Shown: piece after piece, positions 53,401 to 60,356 of the stretch
Layout: the number at the start of each line of letters is the position of its first letter
Position numbering within the stretch: position 1 is the first letter of the stretch
From: Halorientalis litorea
GTDB lineage: Archaea; Halobacteriota; Halobacteria; Halobacteriales; Haloarculaceae
Length of the DNA: 64,000 nucleotides
Direction of reading: 5' to 3'
NCBI RefSeq assembly: GCF_023028225.1
Contig: NZ_CP095482.1
Span: 2,418,001-2,482,000 of the forward strand
Position numbers and translations under genes: made by a program
Notes under the pieces: model-generated
Told to the model about the DNA's origin: nothing
Database searches by the model: none
The model's input: the letters and a program-made list of their open reading frames with translations, nothing else

Positions 53401-53505
53401 CCCATCGAGGTCATCGACGAGGCCCGGCCAGGCGATGTCCCCGCCGGCGTAGTCGTAGCCGGCGCGCCCGTCGCTCGCGGGGTCGCGGTCCCGTTCGGTG
53501 GCCAT
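50443..53505 (-). CDS. dld: FAD-linked and Fe-S D-lactate dehydrogenase (GlcD-GlcF type fusion)
   Basis: 1020 residues. The N-terminal FAD-binding domain (about 25-480) shows VLPRGGGTSLAGQSVNRAVV and the flavin-binding KSVLGGAIGNNSTGAHSL. The C-terminal part carries two Fe-S regions: ELCHGCGGCRGHQDTTGGVMCPTYR (in part CHGCGGCRGHQDTTGGVMCP, near 628) and CIGCKGCAKDCPSGVDM (near 685), plus CCG repeats GHCHQKT and SGCCGMAGSFG near the end. This matches the fused D-lactate dehydrogenase used by haloarchaea. It oxidises D-lactate or glycolate and passes electrons to the quinone pool. I use the ATG at 53505; a longer frame to 53532 is possible. Confidence 0.88.
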   Translation of the reverse strand: MATERDRDPASDGRAGYDYAGGDIAWPGLVDDLDGLVDGEVRFDDYSRQLYATDASIYQRTPIGVVFPRHTADVAAVVGYCAEREIPVLPRGGGTSLAGQSVNRAVVLDTSRHMDGLVGFDAEERRARAQPGITLGRLNAELAESGLKFAPDPAWGDKSVLGGAIGNNSTGAHSLQYGKTDAYVEEIEVVLADGTVTTFGELSREELDARADPDGDLEARIYAEVGRILDQKGDAVESAYPDLKRNVSGYNLDWVVDRYREEGVVDVAGLLAGSEGTLAVVTEAVVSLEPVPETKALALLRYEDLLDAMADVAPILDHDPAAVEVLDDVLLDLARDTAEFGDLVDEMVPEGVGAVLLVEFYADDDAAGREKVADLLADRAPDTETLADPNGGVVTDDEVRARSAAEAHDEARRTQFWKLRKSGLPILLSRTSDAKHQSFVEDTAVPPENLPAFVADFQQVLEDHDTSASFYAHAGPGVLHIRPLVNTKTDSGVATMESIADTVTDLVVEYGGSVSGEHGDGRARTQWNKKLYGEDLWETFADLKTAFDPDWILNPGQVVSRADRGGHTDMTEHLRAPPDGDFDAGFESELAWDNENGMQGMVELCHGCGGCRGHQDTTGGVMCPTYRAANEEELSTRGRANMLRGAMTGDLPEEQFTDEFVTEVLDLCIGCKGCAKDCPSGVDMAKLKAELTHEYHQREGTSFRERLFADIDRFASLGSLLAPLSNWLPKLPGARAVMERTLGIASERSLPTFHRQSFADWFGERGPAVPAADADHRVLLLPDTYTNYSRPDAGKAAVRVLEAAGVHVDVPAELTDSGRPAFSKGFLDRARATARENVTALAPRVREGWDVLAVEPSDAVMYQSDYLDLLGADATDDATRADAETVAANTYGVLEYLDARRLDDGISFDAPTEDLTYHGHCHQKTAGKDHHAVGILRRAGYAVDPLDSGCCGMAGSFGYEAEHYSMSRAIGSILFDQVADSDGDTVVAPGASCRTQLGDRPDADAEPPHPIEKVAAALGD

Positions 53506-53579
53506 GTCCGTGCTTCCGTCCGGCAGCCACAAACAGTTGACGCTCGCAGAAGGCGTTTACAGCGGTAGCGAGGCGAAAG

Positions 53580-53599
53580 CCCACCCCTTCAGGGGTGGG
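53580..53599 (+). repeat. Left-end hairpin of the IS element
   Basis: CCCACCCC/GGGGTGGG with loop TTCA, an 8-bp perfect stem preceded by GCGAAAG and followed by ATGAAGCCGAC. Such a hairpin is the recognition element that TnpA binds at the left end. Confidence 0.8.
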
Positions 53600-53697
53600 A
53601 TGAAGCCGACAACTGGGAATCTCTCCACGCTCATAGCCACGGCTGGGGTTGGATGTCTGAGTGACATCTTTAGGTGAGCAACTTCTACATACTGGCG

Positions 53698-54087
53698 ATG
53701 CCTCGTGGGTTCGACAGGGAACGTACCAACATTCACAAACTCCAGTACCACTTCATCTGGTGTCCGAAGTACCGCAAATCGGTGCTTGAGGGTGAGGTAC
53801 GTGACCGTCTCGAAGAACTCATCGAGGAGAAGGCCGACGAACTCGACCTCGAAATCTTCGAGTTGGCGATTCGCCCCGACCACGTACACCTGTTCATCAC
53901 GGGCGACCCGACACTCGCGCCGAACAAGATCATGCAACAGGTCAAGGGCTACTCCTCGCGCCACCTCCGCGACGAGTTCGACTTCGGCCTTCCCTCGCTG
54001 TGGACGCGCTCGTACTTCGTCTCAAGTGCGGGTGACGTATCCAGCGAAGTCATCGAGGAGTACATCGACGCCCAAGCAGGTGAGTAG
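53698..54087 (+). CDS. tnpA: IS200/IS605 transposase TnpA (HUH type)
   Basis: 129 residues, a single-strand transposase of the Y1-HUH family. The HUH motif is RPDHVHLFITGD (His62 and His64), and the nucleophilic Tyr is Y122 in VIEEYIDAQ. The early HKLQYHFIWCPKYRKSVL is typical of the family. It cuts and joins the single-stranded element at the hairpin ends and acts as a dimer. I use the ATG at 53698 (MPRGFDRERT); a GTG at 53674 adds eight residues. The sequence is full length with all catalytic residues. Confidence 0.93.
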   Translation: MPRGFDRERTNIHKLQYHFIWCPKYRKSVLEGEVRDRLEELIEEKADELDLEIFELAIRPDHVHLFITGDPTLAPNKIMQQVKGYSSRHLRDEFDFGLPSLWTRSYFVSSAGDVSSEVIEEYIDAQAGE

Positions 54088-54089
54088 TT

Positions 54090-55244
54090 ATGCAACGGAA
54101 CGTCTCAACCACGGTGCGGGTCAAACTCCACTCGCTGACCAACAGGAAAGCCGACCTGCTCGCCCGTGAGTACGAGGCGTTCCAGACCGAGGTACACGGC
54201 GGAGACGCCAACCTCTACTCCGCGACCGACCAGCAGGCGTCGAAAGTCCAGCGACAAAAAGACCCAAACCCCGACACCGAACAGCCCGTCGTCCTCCGCA
54301 ACGACGTGTTCAACGTGGCCCACGACGAAGATACTGTCCTGTCATCGTGGTGGGTCAAAGTCCCCGTCTACGACCCCAAGCGTGGACGGGGCAACTCCAT
54401 CTGGTGCCCCGCTCACGTCCCACAGAAGGACGAACAACTCGTCCGAGAGGGCAACGTTCGGGACAGTGAACTGGTGCGCCGTGACGGTGACTGGTACGTT
54501 CATCTCGTCGTGAAGCGGTCTGTGACCGTCCAAGACGAGTACGACGACGTGCTGGCTATCGACATGGGCGCACGATGGGTCGCTACCTGCGCGTTCCTCT
54601 CTGACCGCAAAACCACGTTCTACGGCGAGGAAGTGCGTCGTATCCGCGAACACTACAAGCAACTGCGGAAGTCCATCGGGAAAGCGAAACCCCGACAGGG
54701 ACAGCAAGTGGTCGAGCGTATCGGGGACGCGGAAGCGCGGAAGGTGGACGACCGCCTCCACAAGATTGCTCGCCAAATCGTGGAGGACGCCGAAGAACGG
54801 AACGCAATCATCGTCGTGGGCGACCTCGGCGGGATTCGCAAGGACAACGACAAAGGGCGGTACGTCAACGACAAGACCCACAAGATGCCGTTCGCCCGCC
54901 TGCTCAACTACATCGAGTACAAAGCCTACGACGCAGGCATCGACGTGCAATTGGTCGAAGAATACGATACGTCGAAGACGTGCAACCGCTGTGCTTGCGA
55001 GGGCGTCCGTGAGATGCAAGGACGCTTTGAGTGTCCCGAGTGTGGGCTGGACGACAACGCCGACAAGAACGGTGCGCTGAACATCGGCAAACGAGCCTTG
55101 GGCAAGTTCTCGAAACCGCTGTCCGAGGCGGGGGCCGTACTGGCAGGGCCCGAAACGCAGGTCATCGTCCCACGCGACGACGAACCTGCGAACCTCTCCG
55201 TATCCGTGGGTTCAACCCCCAGTGGGGGAACCCCACGGCTTTAG
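54090..55244 (+). CDS. tnpB: TnpB RNA-guided nuclease of the IS element
   Basis: 384 residues. RuvC-I is VLAIDMGARWVATC with Asp158; RuvC-III is DDNADKNGALNIG with Asp325; a zinc ribbon (Cys298, Cys301, Cys315, Cys318) lies between them in CNRCACEGVREMQGRFECPE, trimmed. The RuvC-II site reads VVGDLGGIR (244-250), with Gly244 where most TnpBs have the catalytic Glu (EDL). TnpB is a precursor of Cas12 that cuts DNA guided by an RNA from the right end. The coding sequence ends within the right-end hairpin. Two bases separate it from tnpA, so translation is probably coupled. Confidence 0.9.
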   Translation: MQRNVSTTVRVKLHSLTNRKADLLAREYEAFQTEVHGGDANLYSATDQQASKVQRQKDPNPDTEQPVVLRNDVFNVAHDEDTVLSSWWVKVPVYDPKRGRGNSIWCPAHVPQKDEQLVREGNVRDSELVRRDGDWYVHLVVKRSVTVQDEYDDVLAIDMGARWVATCAFLSDRKTTFYGEEVRRIREHYKQLRKSIGKAKPRQGQQVVERIGDAEARKVDDRLHKIARQIVEDAEERNAIIVVGDLGGIRKDNDKGRYVNDKTHKMPFARLLNYIEYKAYDAGIDVQLVEEYDTSKTCNRCACEGVREMQGRFECPECGLDDNADKNGALNIGKRALGKFSKPLSEAGAVLAGPETQVIVPRDDEPANLSVSVGSTPSGGTPRL

Positions 55245-55260
55245 CCGTGGGAGGATGTCA
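55200..55260 (+). ncRNA. Right end and probable omega-RNA (reRNA) scaffold of TnpB
   Basis: Two strong hairpins: GGGTT...AACCC enclosing CCCCC AGT GGGGG (55208-55233), and CCCACGGCT TT AGCCGTGGG (55232-55251) which contains the tnpB stop. In IS605-type elements the 3' part of tnpB and the right end form the guide RNA scaffold, and the bases just outside, here about 55261-55276, serve as the guide. The start of the RNA within tnpB cannot be placed. Confidence 0.55.
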
Positions 55261-55277
55261 GAGAAGAGGCGGCCATA

Positions 55278-56624
55278 CTATGCGGTCTGCTCGCCCGTCT
55301 CGCGGGCCTTCTCGGCCTCGGTCTGGACGATGTAGGACCGGTCGTCGGCGTACTCGGCGGCCACGTCGCTGGCGCGTTCCGTGCCGATGGCGTTGAGTGC
55401 CCACGCGGCACTGGCCCGCACCTCGTCGGCGTCGTCGTCGGCGAGCGTGTCGGCGAGGGGGTCGATTGCGCGGGTGTCACCGAGCAGGCCGAGGGTCCGG
55501 GCGGCGGTACTCCGGATTTCGGCGTTCTCGTCGGCCAGTTGGTTCGCGACTGGCTGGACCGACTCGTCGCTCCCGATGGCTCCGAGCGCGCGCAGCGTCG
55601 TCTTCCGGAGGGCGGCGTCGCCGCCGTCGACGTACTCGTGGAGGGTGTCGACGATACGCTCGTCGCCGATTTTCCCGAGAATCTCGATGGCGTCCCGGTC
55701 GCGCTTCTCGGCCATCGCGGCGAGGTCGTCGTAGGCTTCCGGCGGCGCGATGCGGCGCAGCGAGTCGAGGATATTCTCCTCCATGAACTCCGAGTTGAGT
55801 TTGTCGAACGCGAGCAGAATCGGCTCGATGGCCTCGCTGTCGCCCTCCTTGTACGCCTTCTCGTAGAGTTTTACGGCGTTCCACTCGGCCGGGAAGTCCT
55901 TCCGATTCTGGGATTCGAGCACGTCGTAGAACCCCTCGGCGGTGAGTTGCTCCCGGACCGTCAGGTCGTCCCAGACCTCCGCGGCGTCGAGGTCGTCGGT
56001 CAGCGTCTCCGCGGCCCCGAGCAGGTCCGCGATGGTGTCGTCGTCCTCGTCCGGGTCGAGGTCCGCCTCCGCCACCGCTTCGCGGGCCGCCGCGACGGCG
56101 GCCGCGAGGTCCGCGGGGTCGTCGCTCTCGGCCTCGAAGGTGTCGAGCAGTTGCTCGCCGGCGGCGTCGAGGAACGCCTCGACCGCTGGGATAACGTCGA
56201 GTTCCCCGTCCTCGGTCCACTCGCCGTCCGTGAGGGTCGTCTCTGCGGTCTCCAGTTCCGCCACGATGTCCTCGGCGTAGGGACCGCGTTCGGCGTCGAT
56301 GTCGTCACGGAGGTCCGCGAGACGGTCGCGTGCCTCGGCGATGGCCTCGTCCTCCTCCTCGTCGTCCTCGGGTTCCGCGGGGAGGTCGGCCTCGATTCCG
56401 TCGAGGGTCGCCTCCACGTCGTCGAGGTCGGCTTCGGTCGCCGCGTCCTCGAGTGCGGCCTCGGCGTCGTCGAGTCGGTCGGCCGGGTCTCTGACCGGTG
56501 CCCCGCTCTCTTCGTCCTCGCTCGCCTGTTCTTCGGCCGCCTCATCGGCCGGTTCCTCGGTCTCGTCGGCGTCGGAGTCTGTGGCCGCCTCGTCGGCCGT
56601 CTCCCCGTCGTCGCCGTTGCTCAT
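55278..56624 (-). CDS. HEAT-repeat protein with acidic N-terminus
   Basis: 448 residues. The N-terminal 230 residues are extremely acidic and Ala-rich (ADEAATDSDADETEEPADEA) with predicted helices and possible coiled coil. The C-terminal part (about 240-440) has HEAT/PBS-type repeats, for example LRKTTLRALGAIGSDESVQP and IRSTAARTLGLLGDTRAIDP. HEAT repeats bind proteins; in archaea such proteins often serve as scaffolds or phycocyanobilin-lyase-like adapters. The partner is unknown. No signal peptide is seen. The 3' end lies about 20 bases from the right end of the IS element, so the insertion is beside but not in the gene. Confidence 0.85.
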   Translation of the reverse strand: MSNGDDGETADEAATDSDADETEEPADEAAEEQASEDEESGAPVRDPADRLDDAEAALEDAATEADLDDVEATLDGIEADLPAEPEDDEEEDEAIAEARDRLADLRDDIDAERGPYAEDIVAELETAETTLTDGEWTEDGELDVIPAVEAFLDAAGEQLLDTFEAESDDPADLAAAVAAAREAVAEADLDPDEDDDTIADLLGAAETLTDDLDAAEVWDDLTVREQLTAEGFYDVLESQNRKDFPAEWNAVKLYEKAYKEGDSEAIEPILLAFDKLNSEFMEENILDSLRRIAPPEAYDDLAAMAEKRDRDAIEILGKIGDERIVDTLHEYVDGGDAALRKTTLRALGAIGSDESVQPVANQLADENAEIRSTAARTLGLLGDTRAIDPLADTLADDDADEVRASAAWALNAIGTERASDVAAEYADDRSYIVQTEAEKARETGEQTA

Positions 56625-56748
56625 GCCTATCCCTTCCGAGGTCCACCCAAAAGGCGTTTCTATTCGTCCGGCCCCGTCACGACGTCAGGATAACGATGTC
56701 GAGCGCAGGAGCATCGACGACGCCCGTAGCGCGCCCGTGCCCGCCGGT

Positions 56749-57135
56749 TCACTCCCCGAGCGACCGGAGCCGCCACACGAGCGACCGGAACTTGTAACTC
56801 AGCGAGTCGTTCCGATACCCGTTCCACCCGCTCATGCCGCCGAGGAGCGTCGAGGCGTCGTACCCCTCGTCTCTGAGGACGGTCGTCGCGCGCTTGGCTA
56901 CCATACCCATCTTGCACACGACGACTACGTCCCGGTCGGCCGGCACGTCGCCCAACCGGTCGCGCAGTGTCGACTCGTCGCCGCGGCGCAAGTCGTCGTA
57001 GACGGGGACGTTGTGACTCCGGTCGATTGCCGCCGACTCGAACGCCGACTCCGGGCGGATGTCGAGGACGAACGGCTCGTCTCCCGATGGCGACCCGAGG
57101 CGGTCGTCCAGTTCCGCCGGACGGATGTTGCTCAT
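56749..57135 (-). CDS. Rhodanese-like domain protein
   Basis: 128 residues, one rhodanese domain. The active-site loop reads VVVCKMGMVAKRATTVL (near 71-87), with Cys in the nucleophile position CKMGMV; FVLDIRPESAFESAAIDRSH is the conserved N-terminal strand and turn, and LLGGMSGWNGYRN the C-terminal end. It may move sulfur or act as a phosphatase-like module. I use the ATG at 57135; the open frame extends further but the added part reads into the neighbour. It lies 38 bases downstream of the exported protein gene at 57174 on the same strand, so the two are probably co-transcribed. Confidence 0.85.
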   Translation of the reverse strand: MSNIRPAELDDRLGSPSGDEPFVLDIRPESAFESAAIDRSHNVPVYDDLRRGDESTLRDRLGDVPADRDVVVVCKMGMVAKRATTVLRDEGYDASTLLGGMSGWNGYRNDSLSYKFRSLVWRLRSLGE

Positions 57136-57173
57136 GGTCTCAGCGTCGTGCTCCGAGGACAAACTCGTGGCGG

Positions 57174-57971
57174 TTACCCCTCGGTACTGGTGTTTCCAGC
57201 CGCGAGAGTGCGGGCGGTATCCACCCAGTCGTGTTCGGGGAACGGGGCCGGCCTGACTTCGTACGTGTAGGTGTCGGTGCGTTCGCCCGCATCGACCGTC
57301 AGGTCGTACGTGTAGACGATGCCGTCTTCGGACCCGAGTCGGAGCGTCCCGTTGATTACCGGCGGGGCCCGGGTGTCGTTCGTCCGCTCTCCCGTGGCTC
57401 GGTACGTCGTCACCGGAACTCCGTGGTGGGTCGCTGTGCCGACAGCCTCCCACGTGTACGCGTCGAGGATGTCGGTGTGCCGGCCGATGTTCGTGGGTGC
57501 TAGCTGTCCGTAGTGCGGGTCGTACCGATAGTACGCGTTCGAGGACTCGTCGTAGACGAACGCGTCGTCTGCTTCGAACTCCTCCCGTTGGCGTTCGTTC
57601 GGGAGGCTGTCGGCAGGTTGGCGGAACGCGTACGTCGTCCCATTGCGATAGACCGTAGCGTTGTATCGTCGCTCGGCGATGCTCTCGCCGGTCGTGGCGT
57701 CGATGTAGTAGTCCCCTTCGACGAGCGGCCGCTCCGGCGGTGCCGTGTAGACGATTGCGTACGAGTCCCAGTACTCCCGGGGAGTGTGTGAGACGTTAGC
57801 GTCGTCAGATTCGAGGGCCGAGAAGTCGATGTGGTCCGGTCCTGCCCCCGCAGGGTACGTTCCGTCGGGCGCAGACGGCCCCGATGCCGGAGACGAAAGC
57901 GGGCTGAGGGCGATTGCCGCGACCACCACAGCGAGTACGACGAAAGCGACGACGAGATACCGGCGGTCCAT
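57174..57971 (-). CDS. Exported protein with N-terminal membrane anchor, function unknown
   Basis: 265 residues. One N-terminal hydrophobic segment (YLVVAFVVLAVVVAAIALSP, about 5-24) acts as a signal or anchor. The rest is an exported beta-rich domain with many Tyr and Thr (SYAIVYTAPPERPLVEGDYY, TVYRNGTTYAFRQPADSLPN), resembling haloarchaeal lipoprotein-like families. No cysteine lipobox is present. I use the ATG at 57971, about 27 bases after a TATA-like CTATTTACC on this strand, so a leaderless start is likely; the longer frame to 58016 is not. No function recognised. Confidence 0.6.
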   Translation of the reverse strand: MDRRYLVVAFVVLAVVVAAIALSPLSSPASGPSAPDGTYPAGAGPDHIDFSALESDDANVSHTPREYWDSYAIVYTAPPERPLVEGDYYIDATTGESIAERRYNATVYRNGTTYAFRQPADSLPNERQREEFEADDAFVYDESSNAYYRYDPHYGQLAPTNIGRHTDILDAYTWEAVGTATHHGVPVTTYRATGERTNDTRAPPVINGTLRLGSEDGIVYTYDLTVDAGERTDTYTYEVRPAPFPEHDWVDTARTLAAGNTSTEG

Positions 57972-58056
57972 ACGGAACCAAACCGAGGGACCGGTAAATA
58001 GGTGCTCGAAGCACAAACCGACGTTTGTGTGTCAGGACGTGTCGCGCCTCGACCGC

Positions 58057-58677
58057 TCACCGTGGGCCGGCCTGCCGGTCGAGGGCCGTTCGAAAGTCGC
58101 CGCCGATTTCGTGGCCCCCAGCGTGGCCGTTGAGTGTCGCCGCTGCCGGCGATTCCCGGAGTGCCTCGTCGTCGTAGCCCACCGCCTCGAAGACACCCAC
58201 GAGGCCGGGCGTCCCCCGGAGACTGTGTTTCTGGTGGTAGGGCTCTGCGGGATAGAAGCGATTCAACTGCTCGACGCGGGTCGCCATCGCGTCGGGGTCC
58301 AATCCATGCTCGCCGAGGACGGCGGCGATGCTCGACCGTTGGTCCGCGTCGGCCGCGAACAGGACGTTTTGGTACTGGGTCTTCCGGGTCGGGGTATGCG
58401 GGTCGTGGGAGGCGAGGACGCGCTCCACCAACTCACCGAACGCGATGCGGTCGGGGTCGTACTCCAGTTGGACGGCTTCGGTGTGGTCGCCCAGCGCGTG
58501 ATACGTGGGGTCGGCCGTCGTCCCGCCGGCGTACCCGACACGCGTGCGGACGACGCCGTCGAGCGCGCCGAACTGTGCGTCCGGCCCCCAGAAACACCCG
58601 AGCGCGAACGTCGCCGTCTCTGTCGCGTCGGGCACAGCGCGGTCGTACTCCTTGACGAGCGTCGGAGACAGGTCCAT
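58057..58677 (-). CDS. msrA: Peptide methionine sulfoxide reductase MsrA
   Basis: 206 residues. The catalytic motif is TFALGCFWGPDAQFGALDGV (residues 23-42), with Cys in GCFWG, followed by TRVGYAGGTTADPTYHALGD. This is the MsrA signature. It reduces methionine S-sulfoxide in proteins and protects against oxidation. The C-terminal part (LNGHAGGHEIGGDFRTALDR) lacks the usual recycling cysteines, so only the catalytic Cys is present and reduction must come from outside. ATG at 58677 is in front of a hydrophilic start. MsrB is not adjacent. Confidence 0.92.
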   Translation of the reverse strand: MDLSPTLVKEYDRAVPDATETATFALGCFWGPDAQFGALDGVVRTRVGYAGGTTADPTYHALGDHTEAVQLEYDPDRIAFGELVERVLASHDPHTPTRKTQYQNVLFAADADQRSSIAAVLGEHGLDPDAMATRVEQLNRFYPAEPYHQKHSLRGTPGLVGVFEAVGYDDEALRESPAAATLNGHAGGHEIGGDFRTALDRQAGPR

Positions 58678-58761
58678 ACCACAGGTACGGCGGCCGGACG
58701 GTTAGGGTGTGCGGTCACTCCGAGCGGTGGTGCGGTGACTGTCGAGACACCGCTCACTCCC

Positions 58762-59457
58762 TCAGACCAGATACCGCCGGTAGAACCACGGCCCGACGAG
58801 GTAGAGAACGGCCATCACCAGCAGCGTTCGCGGGAAGACGCGCCGGAACGCAGTCGGTGCGAGTATCGCGCCCGCCTGCACCACGCCCATCCCGAGGGCG
58901 TGACTGGCCCGCAGTTCGGGGTACTCGACTGTCGTCACCATCAGGTAGGTGAACAGGGCGGCCAGTCCGACCAGCAGCGTCGCCCCCTGAAAGCCAGCGA
59001 GGTACACCACCGCGAGAATCGTCGCCGCGAGCGTCGTCTGGACGCCCTCGGTACTGCGGTTCCCGAGGTCGTAGGCCGTGTACATCCCGAGGCGGACGAC
59101 GCCCGCGCCGACGAACAGCGCGGGGAGCGCGAACGCGCCGGCCAACTGGAGCGGTGGGTCGGCCGCAGAGAGTGTCAGATCCCACTCGATGGCGGCGACG
59201 CTGAACACGAACACCGCCGGTGCGACACAGAACGAGGCTACGTCGGCCAGCGAGTCGATGAACTCGCCGACGGGGGTACTCCCGAACGCTCGGGCGAGGA
59301 CGCCGTCGAGGCCGTCGGCGACCGCGGCCAACAGGATGAGACGCGCGCCGATGCCGGGGTCGATGGTGGCGGCCACCGCGGCCGCGAACCCGAGTGCTGC
59401 GTTGGCGACGGTCACGGCATCGGCGAGGCCCAACCGGCCGACGAACCGCGGTTTCAT
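58762..59457 (-). CDS. pssA: CDP-alcohol phosphatidyltransferase, archaetidylserine synthase PssA type
   Basis: 231 residues with about seven transmembrane helices. The CDP-alcohol motif DGLDGVLARAFGSTPVGEFI, continuing DSLAD (near 48-72), has the full pattern D-x2-D-G-x2-A-R-x8-G-x3-D-x3-D. Haloarchaeal PssA makes archaetidylserine and is needed for lipid attachment of ArtA-processed surface proteins; the assignment is by family resemblance. The N-terminal start ATG at 59457 (MKPRFVGRLG) is chosen because the open frame upstream reads into a second small membrane protein gene. It is 84 bases from msrA. Confidence 0.85.
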   Translation of the reverse strand: MKPRFVGRLGLADAVTVANAALGFAAAVAATIDPGIGARLILLAAVADGLDGVLARAFGSTPVGEFIDSLADVASFCVAPAVFVFSVAAIEWDLTLSAADPPLQLAGAFALPALFVGAGVVRLGMYTAYDLGNRSTEGVQTTLAATILAVVYLAGFQGATLLVGLAALFTYLMVTTVEYPELRASHALGMGVVQAGAILAPTAFRRVFPRTLLVMAVLYLVGPWFYRRYLV

Positions 59458-59507
59458 ACCTCCCGCTCCGCACACCGCCGTCTTAGTCCGTTCGATAGCG
59501 ACCCGGG

Positions 59508-59777
59508 TCAGACGACCAACAACAGTGCCGTGACACCGAGGCCGAACGCCGACATCGTCCCGAACACCGCGAGGACGCCGCGAACCTGATTGCCGCTCTC
59601 GGCGTCGAAGCCCCGACCAACCGCGGCGGGGAGGCTCACCGTCGCGAGGCCGAGTGCCGTCACCGCGCCGACGACCGCGAGGGGGGTGTGCTGGTGGTCG
59701 AACAGCCACACCGACAGCGCGGCCGTGAGGAGAGCGACGACGACGGTGCCGCGCCCGAACTGTCTCTGATTCGCCAT
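59508..59777 (-). CDS. Small three-helix membrane protein
   Basis: 89 residues with three hydrophobic segments (about 9-26, 31-50 and 65-88), a short polar N-terminus, ANQRQFGRG, and a loop GRGFDAESGNQVR. I do not recognise a family. It lies 50 bases upstream of pssA on the same strand and may be co-transcribed. The next gene is divergent and begins 86 bases away. Nothing in it shows a catalytic or ligand-binding site. Confidence 0.5.
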   Translation of the reverse strand: MANQRQFGRGTVVVALLTAALSVWLFDHQHTPLAVVGAVTALGLATVSLPAAVGRGFDAESGNQVRGVLAVFGTMSAFGLGVTALLLVV

Positions 59778-59863
59778 ACTCCCTCTGGGCTGGCCGGGCG
59801 CATAAGTCCAGCCATCGCCCGCAAACCGCGCGACATTTGTCTCTCCGGTCCCGAGAGACGACT

Positions 59864-60304
59864 ATGCGCAGACGGGCCTTCCTCGCGGCGGCCGGGTCGT
59901 CGACAGTGGCACTCGCAGGCTGTTTCGGAGCCGGTGCCTCGGGAGACGCGGACTACGACATCGGGATGTCCACCTCGGCGTTCCGGCCAGTCGAGTACGC
60001 CGTCGCTCCCGGGACGACCGTCCGCTGGTACAACACCAGCAAGAGTTCCCACACCGTGACCGCCCTCGACGACGAGATACCCGACGAGGCCGACTACTTC
60101 ACCTCCGGTGGCCACGACTCGCAGGCGGCCGCCGTCGAGGCGTGGAACGGGGGACACGGGGGCGCGCTCGAACCGAGCCAGAGCTACGAACACACCTTCG
60201 AAGTGCCCGGCACGTATCGGTACTACTGCATCCCACACGAGGCCGCGGGGATGTTCGGCGTCGTCGAAGTCACCGAGGATGCGACGCGAACGCCGCTCGA
60301 CTGA
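59864..60304 (+). CDS. Halocyanin-like cupredoxin lipoprotein (Tat)
   Basis: 146 residues. The N-terminus has a twin-arginine start RRRAFLAAAGSSTVALAGC with a lipobox ALAGC, so it is a Tat-exported lipoprotein. The cupredoxin fold follows (VAPGTTVRWYNTSKSSHTVT, about 50-70). Copper ligands are His in SSHTVT, then Cys-His-Met in YYCIPHEAAGMFG (near 128-138). It is a short blue copper protein that can carry electrons outside the cell, parallel to the two-domain halocyanin at 2249. It stands alone between divergent and convergent neighbours, with 53 bases to the end of eS1. Confidence 0.9.
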   Translation: MRRRAFLAAAGSSTVALAGCFGAGASGDADYDIGMSTSAFRPVEYAVAPGTTVRWYNTSKSSHTVTALDDEIPDEADYFTSGGHDSQAAAVEAWNGGHGGALEPSQSYEHTFEVPGTYRYYCIPHEAAGMFGVVEVTEDATRTPLD

Positions 60305-60356
60305 CTGGCCGGTGCCGTCGCTCTCGAAGCGAGTCGAAGAATGAACTGAAAGGCGG

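Larger units (their letters stand above)
53566..55260 (+). mobile_element. IS200/IS605-type insertion sequence with tnpA and tnpB
   Basis: A compact element of about 1.7 kb. The left end has a hairpin (53580-53599), then tnpA (HUH transposase) and tnpB (RuvC-type RNA-guided nuclease) two bases apart, and the right end has two hairpins (55208-55251). There are no terminal inverted repeats or target duplications, as expected for this family, which moves as single-stranded DNA. Its base composition is less GC-rich than its neighbours. It lies between the lactate dehydrogenase and the HEAT-repeat gene; both ends appear intact, so it may be active. Outer boundaries are approximate. Confidence 0.88.

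Noticed and set aside
53533-53565. Possible target-site sequence before the IS left end
   Set aside because: A GTTTAC precedes the left hairpin and could be the TnpA/TnpB target motif, but without an empty-site comparison the boundary cannot be fixed.
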